Below, in pieces: positions 55,574 through 64,000 of a DNA stretch of 64,000 nt (position 1 is the stretch's first letter; each line of letters begins with the position of its first letter). Below the pieces are notes generated by a model. That model was not told the DNA's origin and made no database searches. It saw only the letters and a list, made by a program, of their open reading frames with translations. The position numbers and the translations under genes were made by a program. The stretch is from Methylobacterium nonmethylotrophicum (GTDB lineage: Bacteria > Pseudomonadota > Alphaproteobacteria > Rhizobiales > Beijerinckiaceae): assembly GCF_004745635.1 (NCBI RefSeq), contig NZ_SRLB01000004.1, positions 248,001 through 312,000 of the forward strand, read 5' to 3'.

Positions 55574-57516
55574 GCGGCGTCCTCCGTGGTCAGGGTGATC
55601 AGGCGGGCACCCTCGGCGACCTGCTGGCCGGCCTCCGCCGCCACCTCGGCGATCGTGCCGTCGCTCGGGGCGGTCAGCGCGTGCTCCATCTTCATCGCCT
55701 CGACCACCGCGAGGCGCTGGCCGCGCACCACCTTCTCGCCGGGGGCGACCAGCACGGCGACGAGGCGGCCATGCATCGGCGCCTTGATGGTGCCGCCCTG
55801 GTCGATGTGGTCGAGATCGACCGCGAAGGGATCGGGCAGCGAGAGCGCGGTCTGGCGGCCTTCGGAGAGGACCAGCACGCCGCTCGGTGCGTCGATCACC
55901 GCGAGGGCGGCGGGATCCGGGCCCTCGGCGCCGTAGACCACATCGAGGCCGGAGGCGCCCCAGCGCAGAGCGGCCTCCGCCGGCTCGCCTTCGAGCACGA
56001 ACGGGAAGGTCTGGCGGCGGGGCCCGCCGAGCTGGAACCCGTCCGCCGCGTCCCAGGGCGAGCCGGTCCCGGCCGGGCGCTCGCGCGCCACCAAGGCCCG
56101 GAGACCGGCCCGGATCGCGGCGTCGCGGTGGGGGCTCGGAGCGGTGAGGGCGGACAGGTCGCGGTCGATGAAGCCGGTGTCGAAGCGGCCCTCGCGGAAG
56201 TCGGGCGCCTCGGCGAGCGCCTTGAGGAAGGCGACGTTGGTCTTCGGCCCCGCCACCACGGTGCGGCCGAGCGCCCCCGCCAGGCGATCCAGGGCTTCCG
56301 TACGGGTCGCCCCGTGGGCGATCACCTTGGCGATCATCGGGTCGTAGAACGGCGTCACCCGGTCGCCCGCCCGCACGCCGGTATCGACCCGGATGCCCTC
56401 GCCCGAAGGCAGGTCGAGCGCCCGCAGGGGACCCGTCGAGGGCAGGAAGCCGTGATCCGGGTCCTCGGCGTAGAGCCGCGCCTCGACGGCGTGTCCGTGG
56501 ATGGTCAGATCGTCCTGGGTCGCCGGCAGCGGCTCGCCGGAGGCCACCCGGAACTGCCATTCGACGAGGTCGTGGCCGGTGATCGCCTCAGTCACCGGGT
56601 GCTCGACCTGGAGCCGGGTGTTCATCTCCATGAACCAGAAGCCGTCGGGTTTCAGGCCCTCGCGGCCGTCGGCGATGAACTCGACCGTGCCGGCGCCGAC
56701 ATAGCCCACCGCCTTCGCGGCCTCGACGGCGGCCCGGCCCATGGCGGCGCGGACCGCGTCGGGCATGCCGGGGGCGGGGGCCTCCTCGATCACCTTCTGG
56801 TGGCGGCGCTGGAGCGAGCAGTCGCGCTCGAACAGATGGACGGCGTTGCCGTGGGCATCGCAAAAAACCTGGATCTCGACGTGGCGCGGAGCCAGAACGT
56901 ATTTCTCGACCAGCACGCGCGGGTCGCCGAAGGCGTTTTGCGCCTCGCGCTGGGCGGAGGCGAGGGCATCGGCGAAGGCCGCCGGCCCCTCGACCCGGCG
57001 CATCCCCTTGCCGCCGCCGCCGGCCACCGCCTTGATGAGGACGGGATAGCCGATCGCCGCGGCCTCGGCGGCGAGGAAGTCGGGCTCCTGGCGGGCGCCG
57101 TGATAGCCCGGCACCACCGGCACGCCGGCCTTGGCGACCAGCGCCTTGGCGGCGTCCTTGAGGCCCATGGCGCGGATCGCCGAGGCGGGCGGGCCGACGA
57201 AGACGATGCCGGCCTCCGCGCAGGCCTCGGCGAAGTCCGGCCGCTCCGACAGGAAGCCGTAGCCCGGATGGATGCACGCCGCCCCGCTCGCCCGCGCCAC
57301 GTCCAGGATGCGGTCGATGCGCAGATACGAGTCGGCGGCCTGGGCCGGGCCGATCGGGTGCGCCTCGTCGGCGAGCGCGACATGCATCGCGTCGCGGTCG
57401 GCCTCGGAATAGACCGCGATGGTGCGCATCCCGAGGCGCCTGGCGGTGCGGATCACCCGGCAGGCGATCTCGCCGCGATTGGCGATGAGGACGGAGGCGA
57501 GGCGGCGGTGGGTCAT
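55570..57516 (-). CDS. liuD: Methylcrotonyl-CoA-type carboxylase, biotin-carrier subunit
   Basis: A 648-residue acyl-CoA carboxylase alpha subunit: biotin carboxylase at the N-terminus (VLIANRGEIACRVIRTARR, then KAVAGGGGKGMR, FMEMNTRLQVEHPVTE) and a C-terminal biotinyl domain with EAMKMEHAL as the lysine site. Composition and length fit methylcrotonyl-CoA carboxylase or the related propionyl-/geranyl-CoA carboxylases; the liuA and liuB neighbours favour the leucine pathway. It follows liuB by 7 bases and overlaps the MaoC gene by four. Confidence 0.92.
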   Translation of the reverse strand: MTHRRLASVLIANRGEIACRVIRTARRLGMRTIAVYSEADRDAMHVALADEAHPIGPAQAADSYLRIDRILDVARASGAACIHPGYGFLSERPDFAEACAEAGIVFVGPPASAIRAMGLKDAAKALVAKAGVPVVPGYHGARQEPDFLAAEAAAIGYPVLIKAVAGGGGKGMRRVEGPAAFADALASAQREAQNAFGDPRVLVEKYVLAPRHVEIQVFCDAHGNAVHLFERDCSLQRRHQKVIEEAPAPGMPDAVRAAMGRAAVEAAKAVGYVGAGTVEFIADGREGLKPDGFWFMEMNTRLQVEHPVTEAITGHDLVEWQFRVASGEPLPATQDDLTIHGHAVEARLYAEDPDHGFLPSTGPLRALDLPSGEGIRVDTGVRAGDRVTPFYDPMIAKVIAHGATRTEALDRLAGALGRTVVAGPKTNVAFLKALAEAPDFREGRFDTGFIDRDLSALTAPSPHRDAAIRAGLRALVARERPAGTGSPWDAADGFQLGGPRRQTFPFVLEGEPAEAALRWGASGLDVVYGAEGPDPAALAVIDAPSGVLVLSEGRQTALSLPDPFAVDLDHIDQGGTIKAPMHGRLVAVLVAPGEKVVRGQRLAVVEAMKMEHALTAPSDGTIAEVAAEAGQQVAEGARLITLTTEDAA

Positions 57517-57523
57517 GGCAGTC

Positions 57524-59131
57524 TTACATCCGGAACAGGCCGAACCGGGTCTCCGGCACCGGCGCGTTGAGGCAGGCCGAGAGGGAGAGGCCGAGCACCC
57601 GGCGCGTCTCCTCCGGCAGGATGATGCCGTCGTCCCACAGCCGCGCAGTGGCGTAGTAGGGCGAGCCCTCCTCCTCGAACCCGGCGCGGATCGGCGCCTT
57701 GAACGCCTCCTCGTCTTCCGGGCTCCAGGTGCCGCCGCCGGCCTCGATGTTGTCGCGCCTGACGGTCGCCAGCACGCTCGCGGCCTGCTCGGCGCCCATC
57801 ACCGAGATGCGCGAGTTCGGCCAGGCGAACAGGAAGCGCGGCGAGTAGGCGCGGCCGCACATGCCGTAATTGCCCGCGCCGTAGGAGCCGCCGACGATCA
57901 CGGTGAGCTTCGGCACCGCGGCGGTGGCGACGGCGGTGACGAGCTTCGCGCCGTTCTTGGCGATGCCGCCGGCCTCGACCTCGCGCCCGACCATGAAGCC
58001 CGAGATGTTCTGCAGGAAGACCAGCGGGATGCGCCGCTGGCAGCACAATTCGATGAAGTGCGCGCCTTTCAGTGCGCTCTCCGAGTAGAGGATGCCGTTA
58101 TTGGCGAGGATCCCGACCGGCATGCCGTGGAGGCGGGCGAAGCCCGTGACCAGCGTGGTGCCGTAGAGCCGCTTGAACTCGTCGAAGTCCGAGCCGTCGA
58201 CGAGGCGGGCGATCAGCTCGCGGGCGTCGTACTGCTTGCGCAGGTCGACCGGCACCAGGGCATCGAGGTCGTCGGCCGCATAGGCGGGCTCGGCGGAGGC
58301 CGTGATGTCGAGATCCGGGCGCTTGACGGTGTTGAGGCCCCCGACGATGCGGCGCAGGATCGCGAGGGCGTGGGAATCGTCGGTGGCGTAATGATCGGCG
58401 ACGCCCGACAGGCGGGCGTGGACGTCGGCGCCGCCGAGATCCTCCGCGCTCACCACCTCGCCGGTCGCGGCCTTCACGAGAGGGGGGCCGCCGAGGAAGA
58501 TCGTGCCCTGGCGGCGCACGATCACGCTCTCGTCCGACATCGCCGGCACGTAGGCGCCGCCGGCGGTGCAGGAGCCCATCACGCAGGCGATCTGCGGGAT
58601 GCCGGCGGCCGACATCTGCGCCTGGTTGTAGAAGATGCGGCCGAAATGCTCGCGGTCGGGAAACACCTCGGTCTGCTGCGGCAGGTTGGCGCCGCCGGAA
58701 TCGACGAGGTAGAGGCAGGGCAGGCGGTTCTGGGCTGCGATCTCCTGCGCCCGCAGGTGCTTCTTGACCGTCAGGGGATAGTAGGTGCCGCCCTTGATGG
58801 TGGCGTCGTTGCAGACCACCATCACCTCGCGGCCCGCCACCCGGCCGATGCCGGTGATGATTCCGGCGGCGTGGATGTCGTCGCCGTACATCCCGTGTGC
58901 GGCCAGGGCCCCGAGCTCCAGGAAGGGCGAGCCCGGATCGAGCAGGCGTAAGACCCGGTCGCGCGGCAGCAGCTTGCCGCGGGCGACGTGGCGCTCCCGG
59001 GCGCGCTCCGGGCCGCCGGCGGCGGCCTTGGCGCGGTGCGCCTTCAGGGCCGCGCGCAGCTCGCTCCAGGCCACGCGGTTCTGCTCCGCCGCCCCGGAGG
59101 CGAGGTCGGCGCTGGTGGGGATGACCGGCAT
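57524..59131 (-). CDS. liuB: Methylcrotonyl-CoA-type carboxylase, carboxyltransferase subunit
   Basis: A 535-residue carboxyltransferase with the double crotonase-like architecture. N-lobe segments [21 protein letters not shown] and [19 protein letters not shown], and C-lobe segments [24 protein letters not shown] and [20 protein letters not shown], carry the CoA/biotin binding loops. Its length fits methylcrotonyl-CoA carboxylase beta (about 535). It pairs with the biotin subunit downstream and follows liuA after a palindromic element. Confidence 0.94.
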   Translation of the reverse strand: MPVIPTSADLASGAAEQNRVAWSELRAALKAHRAKAAAGGPERARERHVARGKLLPRDRVLRLLDPGSPFLELGALAAHGMYGDDIHAAGIITGIGRVAGREVMVVCNDATIKGGTYYPLTVKKHLRAQEIAAQNRLPCLYLVDSGGANLPQQTEVFPDREHFGRIFYNQAQMSAAGIPQIACVMGSCTAGGAYVPAMSDESVIVRRQGTIFLGGPPLVKAATGEVVSAEDLGGADVHARLSGVADHYATDDSHALAILRRIVGGLNTVKRPDLDITASAEPAYAADDLDALVPVDLRKQYDARELIARLVDGSDFDEFKRLYGTTLVTGFARLHGMPVGILANNGILYSESALKGAHFIELCCQRRIPLVFLQNISGFMVGREVEAGGIAKNGAKLVTAVATAAVPKLTVIVGGSYGAGNYGMCGRAYSPRFLFAWPNSRISVMGAEQAASVLATVRRDNIEAGGGTWSPEDEEAFKAPIRAGFEEEGSPYYATARLWDDGIILPEETRRVLGLSLSACLNAPVPETRFGLFRM

Positions 59132-59210
59132 CGGCTTTAGGACCTCAGAGCCTGTGTAAGCGGCTTAATCCGACGAGAGCTGCAGATCATTCGGCGTCTC
59201 CGACCCTCTC

Positions 59211-59321
59211 ACCTCATCCTGAGGTGCCCGCGAAGCGGGCCTCGAAGGAGGCCTCCAGGTATCGCCGAGATCACTGGAGGCCTCCTTCGAGGCTCACTGC
59301 GTTCGCACCTCAGGATGAGGT
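59211..59321. repeat. Long palindromic intergenic element, copy 3 (inside the liu operon)
   Basis: Outer arms ACCTCATCCTGAGGTGC and GCACCTCAGGATGAGGT; inner arms GCCTCGAAGGAGGCCTCCAG and CTGGAGGCCTCCTTCGAGGC. Same family as 18571-18700 and 39378-39519. It lies between liuA and liuB, both minus strand, and would form a stable hairpin in the operon transcript. Confidence 0.85.
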
Positions 59322-59352
59322 CAGTTGCTGGGAAAATGGCTCAAGCAGGCTT

Positions 59353-60525
59353 TCAGGCGGACTTGGCGAAGAGCTCGCGGCCGATCAGCATCCGGCGGAT
59401 CTCGCTGGTGCCGGCGCCGATCTCGTAGAGCTTGGCGTCGCGCAACAGGCGCCCGGTCGGGTAGTCGTTGATGTAGCCGTTGCCGCCGAGCAGCTGGATC
59501 GCGTCCAGCGCGCACTGCGTCGCCCGCTCGGCGGCGTAGAGGATCGCGCCGGCGGCGTCCTCGCGGGTGGTCTCGCCACGGTCGCAGGCCTGGGCCACGG
59601 CGTAGACATAGGCCTTGGCGGCGTTGGTCGCGACGTACATGTCGGCGAGCTTGCCCTGGACGAGCTGGAACTCGCCGATCGGCTGCCCGAACTGCTTGCG
59701 CTCGTGCACGTAGGGCATCACCACGTCGAGGCAGGCCTGCATGATGCCGAGCGGTCCGGCGGCGAGCACCGCGCGCTCGTAGTCGAGGCCCGACATCAGC
59801 ACGTTGACGCCGCGGCCGACCTGGCCGAGCACGTTCTCCTCCGGGATCTCGCACTCCTCGAACACCAATTCGCAGGTATCCGAGCCGCGCATGCCGAGCT
59901 TGTCGAGCTTCTGGGCGGTGGAGAAGCCCTTCATGCCCTTCTCGACCAGGAAGGCGGTGATGCCGCGGGGGCCCGCCTGCGGGTCGGTCTTGGCGTAGAC
60001 CACCAGCGTCTCGGCGACCGGACCGTTGGTGATCCACATCTTCGAGCCGGTCAGCACGTAGCGGTCGCCCTTCTTCTCGGCGCGGGTGCGCATCGACACC
60101 ACGTCCGAGCCGGCGCCCGGCTCAGACATCGCGAGCGCCCCGACATGCTCGCCGGAGATGAGCTTGGGCAGGTATCGGCGCTTCTGCGCCTCCGAGCCGT
60201 TGCGGCGGATCTGGTTGACGCAGAGGTTCGAATGCGCGCCGTAGGACAGGCCGACCGAGGCCGAGGCCCGCGACACCTCCTCCATCGCCACGCAATGGGC
60301 GAGGTAGCCGAGGCCGAGGCCCCCGTACTCCTCCTCGACCGTGATGCCGTGGAGGCCGAGCGCCCCCATCTCGGGCCAGAGGTCGCGCGGGAAGGTGTTG
60401 GTGCGGTCGATCTCCTCGGCCCGCGGCGCGATCCTGTCCTGCGCGAAAGAGCGCACGCTGTCGCGGATCGCCTCGGCGGTCTCGCCCAGGCCGAAATTGA
60501 ACTCACGCACGGCGTTCGGGATCAT
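59353..60525 (-). CDS. liuA: Isovaleryl-CoA dehydrogenase
   Basis: A 390-residue acyl-CoA dehydrogenase that oxidises isovaleryl-CoA in leucine breakdown. FAD-site motifs [20 protein letters not shown] and [14 protein letters not shown] are intact, as are [17 protein letters not shown] [15 protein letters not shown] and [35 protein letters not shown]. The catalytic Glu of the isovaleryl class is expected within LDYERAVLA, where Glu is present. ATG at 60525 (MIPNAVREF). First gene of the operon, with an operator-like motif 28 bases upstream. Confidence 0.95.
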   Translation of the reverse strand: MIPNAVREFNFGLGETAEAIRDSVRSFAQDRIAPRAEEIDRTNTFPRDLWPEMGALGLHGITVEEEYGGLGLGYLAHCVAMEEVSRASASVGLSYGAHSNLCVNQIRRNGSEAQKRRYLPKLISGEHVGALAMSEPGAGSDVVSMRTRAEKKGDRYVLTGSKMWITNGPVAETLVVYAKTDPQAGPRGITAFLVEKGMKGFSTAQKLDKLGMRGSDTCELVFEECEIPEENVLGQVGRGVNVLMSGLDYERAVLAAGPLGIMQACLDVVMPYVHERKQFGQPIGEFQLVQGKLADMYVATNAAKAYVYAVAQACDRGETTREDAAGAILYAAERATQCALDAIQLLGGNGYINDYPTGRLLRDAKLYEIGAGTSEIRRMLIGRELFAKSA

Positions 60526-60552
60526 CGCGCCCTCCCTGGATTTTCTCCATTC

Positions 60553-60571
60553 ATACGAACGATCGTTTTTT
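60553..60571. promoter_or_regulatory. Operator-like palindrome upstream of liuA
   Basis: ATACGAACGATCGTTTTTT contains the perfect 10-base palindrome AACGATCGTT and starts 28 bases upstream of the liuA ATG, in an AT-rich patch. It shares 15 of 19 bases with the motif at 44377 in the livG/tetR gap. A TetR repressor bound here would block liuA transcription. Confidence 0.5.
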
Positions 60572-60876
60572 AATTCAAGCCTGTCCGGTCACGATCGCGA
60601 GGCGTCACCGCGCGGTCGTGGGTTGGACAGCGAGCGGCCGGGCCGACTCGATCCTGCGACGGGACGCGTGGAAGCCGGAGGGGCAGCAGGCCCGGCGCCC
60701 GGCAGCCGGCGCGGGCGATCAGGCCTCCCTCGTCACGGCGCGAGCCGGCCGAGAGCCGACGCGGAACGCCCGGCCTCCGATCTGTTCCATCGAGTCGCGC
60801 GGATGGCCCGCGCCGGTCCGGAATCGGGCGACGATTCGCGCGGCATCGGCCTCCCGGCCGAGGTTCAAGCCCGAGG
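60572..60876. other. Gap without a recognised gene between liuA promoter and sulfatase
   Basis: About 300 bases downstream of the sulfatase stop and upstream of the liuA operator. No coding frame is convincing; translations are Arg/Pro/Ala-rich. I see no terminator, tRNA or repeat in it. Confidence 0.5.
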
Positions 60877-62550
60877 TCACCGCATCGGCAGCTTAGGCGG
60901 GTACCTCTCGAACGTTGCGAGGTGCTGGGCGGCGGCGGCGGCGAGCGTCGGGTAGTGGATCTGCTTCAGCGGGAGCATCGCGTTCTGCTCTCGCGGGTCG
61001 ATGTAGAGGTTGTAGATCCTCTCCCCCGATCCCGCGGGAGAGACGGTGGACTGGAACGGGCTCTCGTAGGGGAACGTGTCGGGGCTCGTCACCTCCTGGT
61101 GCCGCACCATCAGCTTGTACTCGCCGACGCGCACGCCCATGAAGCTCTGGCCACGCCAGTAGTGCTGCACGCGCCGGGCGCTCTGCCCCGCATCGGCGAG
61201 CAGGAATCCGGCCTGGTCGATCCCGTCGATGTAGCGGTCGCTCGGCACGCGCTCTCCCGCACTCGCGAGGGTGAGGCAGGTCACGAACAGGTCCGTGAGG
61301 TCGAAGAGACCGTCGGAGACGCGGCCCGGCGCGATCATCCCGGGCCAATGGGCGATCAGGGGCGTGCGGACGCCGCCCTCGTAGGCGGTTCCCTTCGCGC
61401 TGCGGAACGGCGTGTAGCCGGTATCGGGGAATGTTTCCGCCATCGGTCCGTTGTCGGACGTGACCACCACGAGGGTGTTGTCGAGCTGCCCCGTCCGCCG
61501 CAGGGCCTCGACGACCTGGCCGACCCTGGCATCGAGCTCCTGGATGACGTCCTTGTAGGGATACCGCGCCGGCGAGCGGCCGCTGAACGCGGGATGGGCG
61601 TAGTTGTCGAAATGGGCGCCGCGCGTCGCCAGGTACAGGAAGAAGGGCGGATCCTCCTGTTTCCGGGACTCCACGAAGCCGACCGCCCGCTCGGACAGCT
61701 TCTCGTCGACGAACCGGATGGTGTCGAGATCGAGCGGGTAGACCGGCTGTCCCGGGCTGCCGGACCGGCCCTCGACGATCGCCATGATCTCGCCCTTGGA
61801 CGCCCATTCCGTGCGCGCCGGGTCGCTGGCGATCTCCGGGTTGCGCCACGGTTCCCGCCACGCCGTGTAGTCGTCCGACGACGTCAGGATGCCGTAGTAG
61901 GCGTCGAAGCCGACATTCTGCGGCTGGGCTCCGGGGCTGGAGCCGAGATGCCATTTCCCGATCGCCTGGGTGGCGTAGCCCGCCTGCTTCAGCAGGGCGG
62001 CGAGGGTGACCTCGCCTCCAAGGCCCGCCGTCTTGTCGTTCTCGCCGGGCAGGAAGGGCCTGAGCAGGCCGCTGCGCATCGGGAGGCGGCCGGTGAGCAG
62101 GGAGGCGCGTGTCGGGGTGCAGGACGGCTGGGAATAGGCGGAGGTCAGCCGCAGGCCGTCCTGCGCGAGCCGATCGAGGGTGGGCGTCAGCGCACCGACG
62201 GCGGCGCCCCCGCCATAGGCGCCGAAATCGCCCCAGCCGACATCGTCCATGAGCACGATGACGATGTTCGGCTTGCGGCCGGTCCGCTGCTGGAGTGAGG
62301 CCAGCTTGCGCCGCATCTCCTCCTCCTGCGCCGGGCGCCGGATCGCGGGTTCGCGGTGATCGCTGGTGCGCTCCGCCGTGGCGAGCAGCGGATCGGCCGG
62401 GCCGTTCGGCGCATCGGCCGCTCGCGCGACCTCGCCGAACCGGCACAGGCCCCACAGGCCGACCGCCGCCGATCCGGCGAGCCCGATGAAGCTCCGCCGC
62501 CCCCGGTCGAGGCCGGGTTCTGACTGCTTGGACACGGAACCCTGCATCAT
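60877..62550 (-). CDS. Tat-exported arylsulfatase
   Basis: A 557-residue sulfatase. The N-terminus RGRRSFIGLAGSAAVGLWGL is a Tat signal, so folding and formylglycine formation would precede export. Metal ligands are IVLMDDVGWGDFG (Asp102, Asp103). The sulfatase signature SCTPTRASLLTGR has the cysteine to be converted to formylglycine (Cys144, CxPxR). Later KWHLGSSPG and VTSDNGPMAE supply the other metal/sulfate ligands. ATG at 62550 with GAGAGGGG upstream is preferred over a TTG five codons earlier. A formylglycine-generating enzyme is encoded about 1.2 kb upstream on the same strand, which suits this Cys-type sulfatase. Confidence 0.93.
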   Translation of the reverse strand: MMQGSVSKQSEPGLDRGRRSFIGLAGSAAVGLWGLCRFGEVARAADAPNGPADPLLATAERTSDHREPAIRRPAQEEEMRRKLASLQQRTGRKPNIVIVLMDDVGWGDFGAYGGGAAVGALTPTLDRLAQDGLRLTSAYSQPSCTPTRASLLTGRLPMRSGLLRPFLPGENDKTAGLGGEVTLAALLKQAGYATQAIGKWHLGSSPGAQPQNVGFDAYYGILTSSDDYTAWREPWRNPEIASDPARTEWASKGEIMAIVEGRSGSPGQPVYPLDLDTIRFVDEKLSERAVGFVESRKQEDPPFFLYLATRGAHFDNYAHPAFSGRSPARYPYKDVIQELDARVGQVVEALRRTGQLDNTLVVVTSDNGPMAETFPDTGYTPFRSAKGTAYEGGVRTPLIAHWPGMIAPGRVSDGLFDLTDLFVTCLTLASAGERVPSDRYIDGIDQAGFLLADAGQSARRVQHYWRGQSFMGVRVGEYKLMVRHQEVTSPDTFPYESPFQSTVSPAGSGERIYNLYIDPREQNAMLPLKQIHYPTLAAAAAQHLATFERYPPKLPMR

Positions 62551-62653
62551 CAATCCCCTCTCCAACAGGCGACCGACCGGGAGCGTTTCGCCCGACCGTG
62601 CGCGGCACGCGGGCGCCGGAGCGCCGTTCGATCCTGACGCGCTCTGGCAGCCT

Positions 62654-63592
62654 CTAGAACCTGACGCTCACGCTGATCGTGCCGGAATTGCCCACGAAGG
62701 TGTTCCTCTCGCCGAACTCGCGGTAGTACTTGCCGAGGATCGACACGGGGGTGTCGGCGACCTTGAAGCTGTAGGTGAGGGCGGGCCCGAGTCCGTAGAC
62801 GCGGGCCCGGTTCGGGCCCAGCCTCGCGCCCGCGCCCGCGTCGTCGGACACCTGCCACAGGCCGTATCCGACGATGCCGAGTTTCAGGTTCGACGAGACC
62901 TGCTTGCCGACAGCGAAGTCGACGTGGAGGGCGTCACCCGACTCGTAGCGGGTGGCCGGGTTCTCCCAACTGGTCACGTAGACCGTGGCGACGGATAGAT
63001 CCCATCCCGTCTGCGGGTCGAAGTAGGTCACGCCGACCTGCGGAGACACGGCCCAGTAGTTGTTGCCGGCATTGATGGTGCGCGCCACGTCGTAGTCGCC
63101 GACCGGAAGGTACACCGCGAAGGCTGCGTTCATGTGCCAGCTGCCCGCGTGCCATCCGAGCACGATGGGACTCAGGGCGACATCCCCGATGCCGAAGCGT
63201 TCCCCGGCATTGCCGACCGTTCCGAGCGGCGTCTGAAGCTGCCCCTCGAGCGCGATGTTCGGCTGCGCCCAGGACAGCGCCACCCCGTAATTGGCGCCGA
63301 GGATCGTCCAGGGCGTGACGAAGGTCGGCCGCACGATGTTGGCGATGACCTGCGTGTCCAGCTGAAGCTGGAGCCGCCCGCTCAGGAGCGTCCGCTCGTT
63401 CCGTCCGCCATAGACGTAGATGTCCTCGCGAAGAGACAAGCCCGGTTCCTGGGGCAGGTATCCGGACATGAAGTCCCGGAAGCCCTTGAGATAGGCGCTG
63501 GTCCCGCCCTCGAAGGCCTGCGCCCCGCCGCCGAGCGGGAGGATGAGCGCCGCCAGGAGCAAGCGGTACGGGGTGCCGGTCATTCCCCGCAT
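62654..63592 (-). CDS. Outer-membrane protein, SphA/phenol-MetA-deg-like
   Basis: A 312-residue exported protein with a signal peptide (LLLAALILPLGGGAQA). The mature part is rich in short amphipathic strands and aromatic residues, as in outer-membrane barrels of the Phenol_MetA_deg/SphA family: PTFVTPWTILGANYGVALSW, FAVYLPVGDYD, NYWAVSPQVGVTYFDPQTGWDLS, and the C-terminal GTISVSVRF ending in Phe. Such proteins are found near degradation genes and may admit hydrophobic substrates. Start at 63592 is tentative; the ATG at 63583 is equally possible. It is placed between the sulfatase and formylglycine-enzyme genes. Confidence 0.75.
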   Translation of the reverse strand: MRGMTGTPYRLLLAALILPLGGGAQAFEGGTSAYLKGFRDFMSGYLPQEPGLSLREDIYVYGGRNERTLLSGRLQLQLDTQVIANIVRPTFVTPWTILGANYGVALSWAQPNIALEGQLQTPLGTVGNAGERFGIGDVALSPIVLGWHAGSWHMNAAFAVYLPVGDYDVARTINAGNNYWAVSPQVGVTYFDPQTGWDLSVATVYVTSWENPATRYESGDALHVDFAVGKQVSSNLKLGIVGYGLWQVSDDAGAGARLGPNRARVYGLGPALTYSFKVADTPVSILGKYYREFGERNTFVGNSGTISVSVRF

Positions 63593-63737
63593 CCACGCCG
63601 GACGGACGTTACGGCCTTCAGGCTGGACATCGTGCTCTCCCCGTGCGCCCCAAGACCGTCCGCGACCGACGTCCCGGAGGAACTCGGGAAGGCTCGCGCG
63701 AATCGGCAGGACATACAAGCGGTTCGGGGGAATATTT

Positions 63738-64000
63738 TCACATATCCTCGAGGCCGGCCTCGGTTTGCCGGATGATGCAGCGGAAACCGATATGCGAGGC
63801 CGGGCTGTCGACGGGTTGGGCGTGGCGTGCAGCCGGTCGGTAGCGCCGGCAGTAGTTGGCGGCACAGAGATGGGACCCGCCTTTGAGCACCTTGCGGCCG
63901 ACCCGCGATCCGCCGCCCGGGTCGTAGCTCTCCGCCTCGCTGGCGGCACGGGCCCGCGTCGGTCCGCAGCAGGAGCGCTCGGTCGCGGCCGGCTGGGCCG
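63738..64000 (-). CDS. Formylglycine-generating enzyme, C-terminal part (cut by window)
   Basis: The last 87 residues of an FGE/SUMF1 protein; the start lies beyond base 64000. Seen: [19 protein letters not shown], then [20 protein letters not shown], where the two cysteines of the CAANYC segment correspond to the catalytic pair of FGE, and [10 protein letters not shown] near the end. FGE uses copper and oxygen to oxidise the sulfatase cysteine to formylglycine. Both catalytic cysteines are present, so the protein is likely active. It is the likely maturase for the sulfatase at 60877. Confidence 0.92.
   Translation of the reverse strand, partial: AQPAATERSCCGPTRARAASEAESYDPGGGSRVGRKVLKGGSHLCAANYCRRYRPAARHAQPVDSPASHIGFRCIIRQTEAGLEDM

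Noticed and set aside
55681..57570. Long plus-strand frame over the biotin carboxylase gene
   Set aside because: It is the antisense shadow of liuD, whose minus-strand protein has all carboxylase and biotinyl motifs.

Overview
The window is very GC-rich, densely coded DNA with alphaproteobacterial gene content: COX15-type heme A synthase, EF-P with its EpmA/EpmB lysylation enzymes, a double cold-shock-domain protein, DUF192, DUF599 and a leucine-degradation set. Gene content, codon use and the families of small unknown proteins look most like Methylobacterium or a close relative (Rhizobiales/Methylobacteriales). That assignment is inference; no rRNA or tRNA gene was recognised. The window looks chromosomal, with no insertion sequence, integrase or phage structural gene.

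Layout. 1-7 kb: end of ctaA, a hemolysin III/PAQR membrane protein, small envelope and cytosolic proteins, a two-domain cold-shock protein, a DUF1624 acetyltransferase-like membrane protein and a DUF1615 lysozyme-like protein. 7.3-10.2 kb: efp facing epmA-epmB, a complete EF-P beta-lysylation module with Lys34 in place. 10-15 kb: GST, RraA-like, YdcF, a TacAT-type toxin-antitoxin pair and small genes. 15.2-18.5 kb: a three-gene operon of a coiled-coil protein, a Rad50/SbcC-like ATPase whose halves are in circularly permuted order, and an Mre11-like nuclease. 18.6-34.5 kb: serA, serC, tungstate transport genes tupB and tupA held 6 kb apart, a class II photolyase, trmD, a Crp/Fnr regulator and a capsule-export lipoprotein.

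34.8-45.1 kb: branched-chain-amino-acid-type ABC transport. The minus-strand operon livG, acyl-CoA ligase, livH, livM, livK, livF faces a TetR regulator. 45.4-52.1 kb: a chemoreceptor, then a minus-strand operon of two paralogous unknown proteins, a DyP-type heme peroxidase and a cytochrome P450 whose I-helix lacks the usual acidic residue. 52.4-60.5 kb: a phenylacetate-CoA-ligase-like protein, then a leucine/isovalerate operon (liuA, liuB, liuD, MaoC hydratase, CitE-like lyase) ending in an orphan antitoxin. 60.9-64 kb: Tat-exported arylsulfatase, an outer-membrane protein and the C-terminal end of a formylglycine-generating enzyme.

How parts may work together. A 19-base motif upstream of livG/tetR recurs with 15 of 19 identities just upstream of liuA, suggesting one TetR regulator controls both acid uptake/activation and leucine/isovalerate breakdown. 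Long palindromic elements of one family lie at 18.6, 39.4 and 59.2 kb; two of them are inside the liv and liu operons. The strongest candidates for undescribed biology are the permuted Rad50-Mre11 operon and the DyP-P450 operon.
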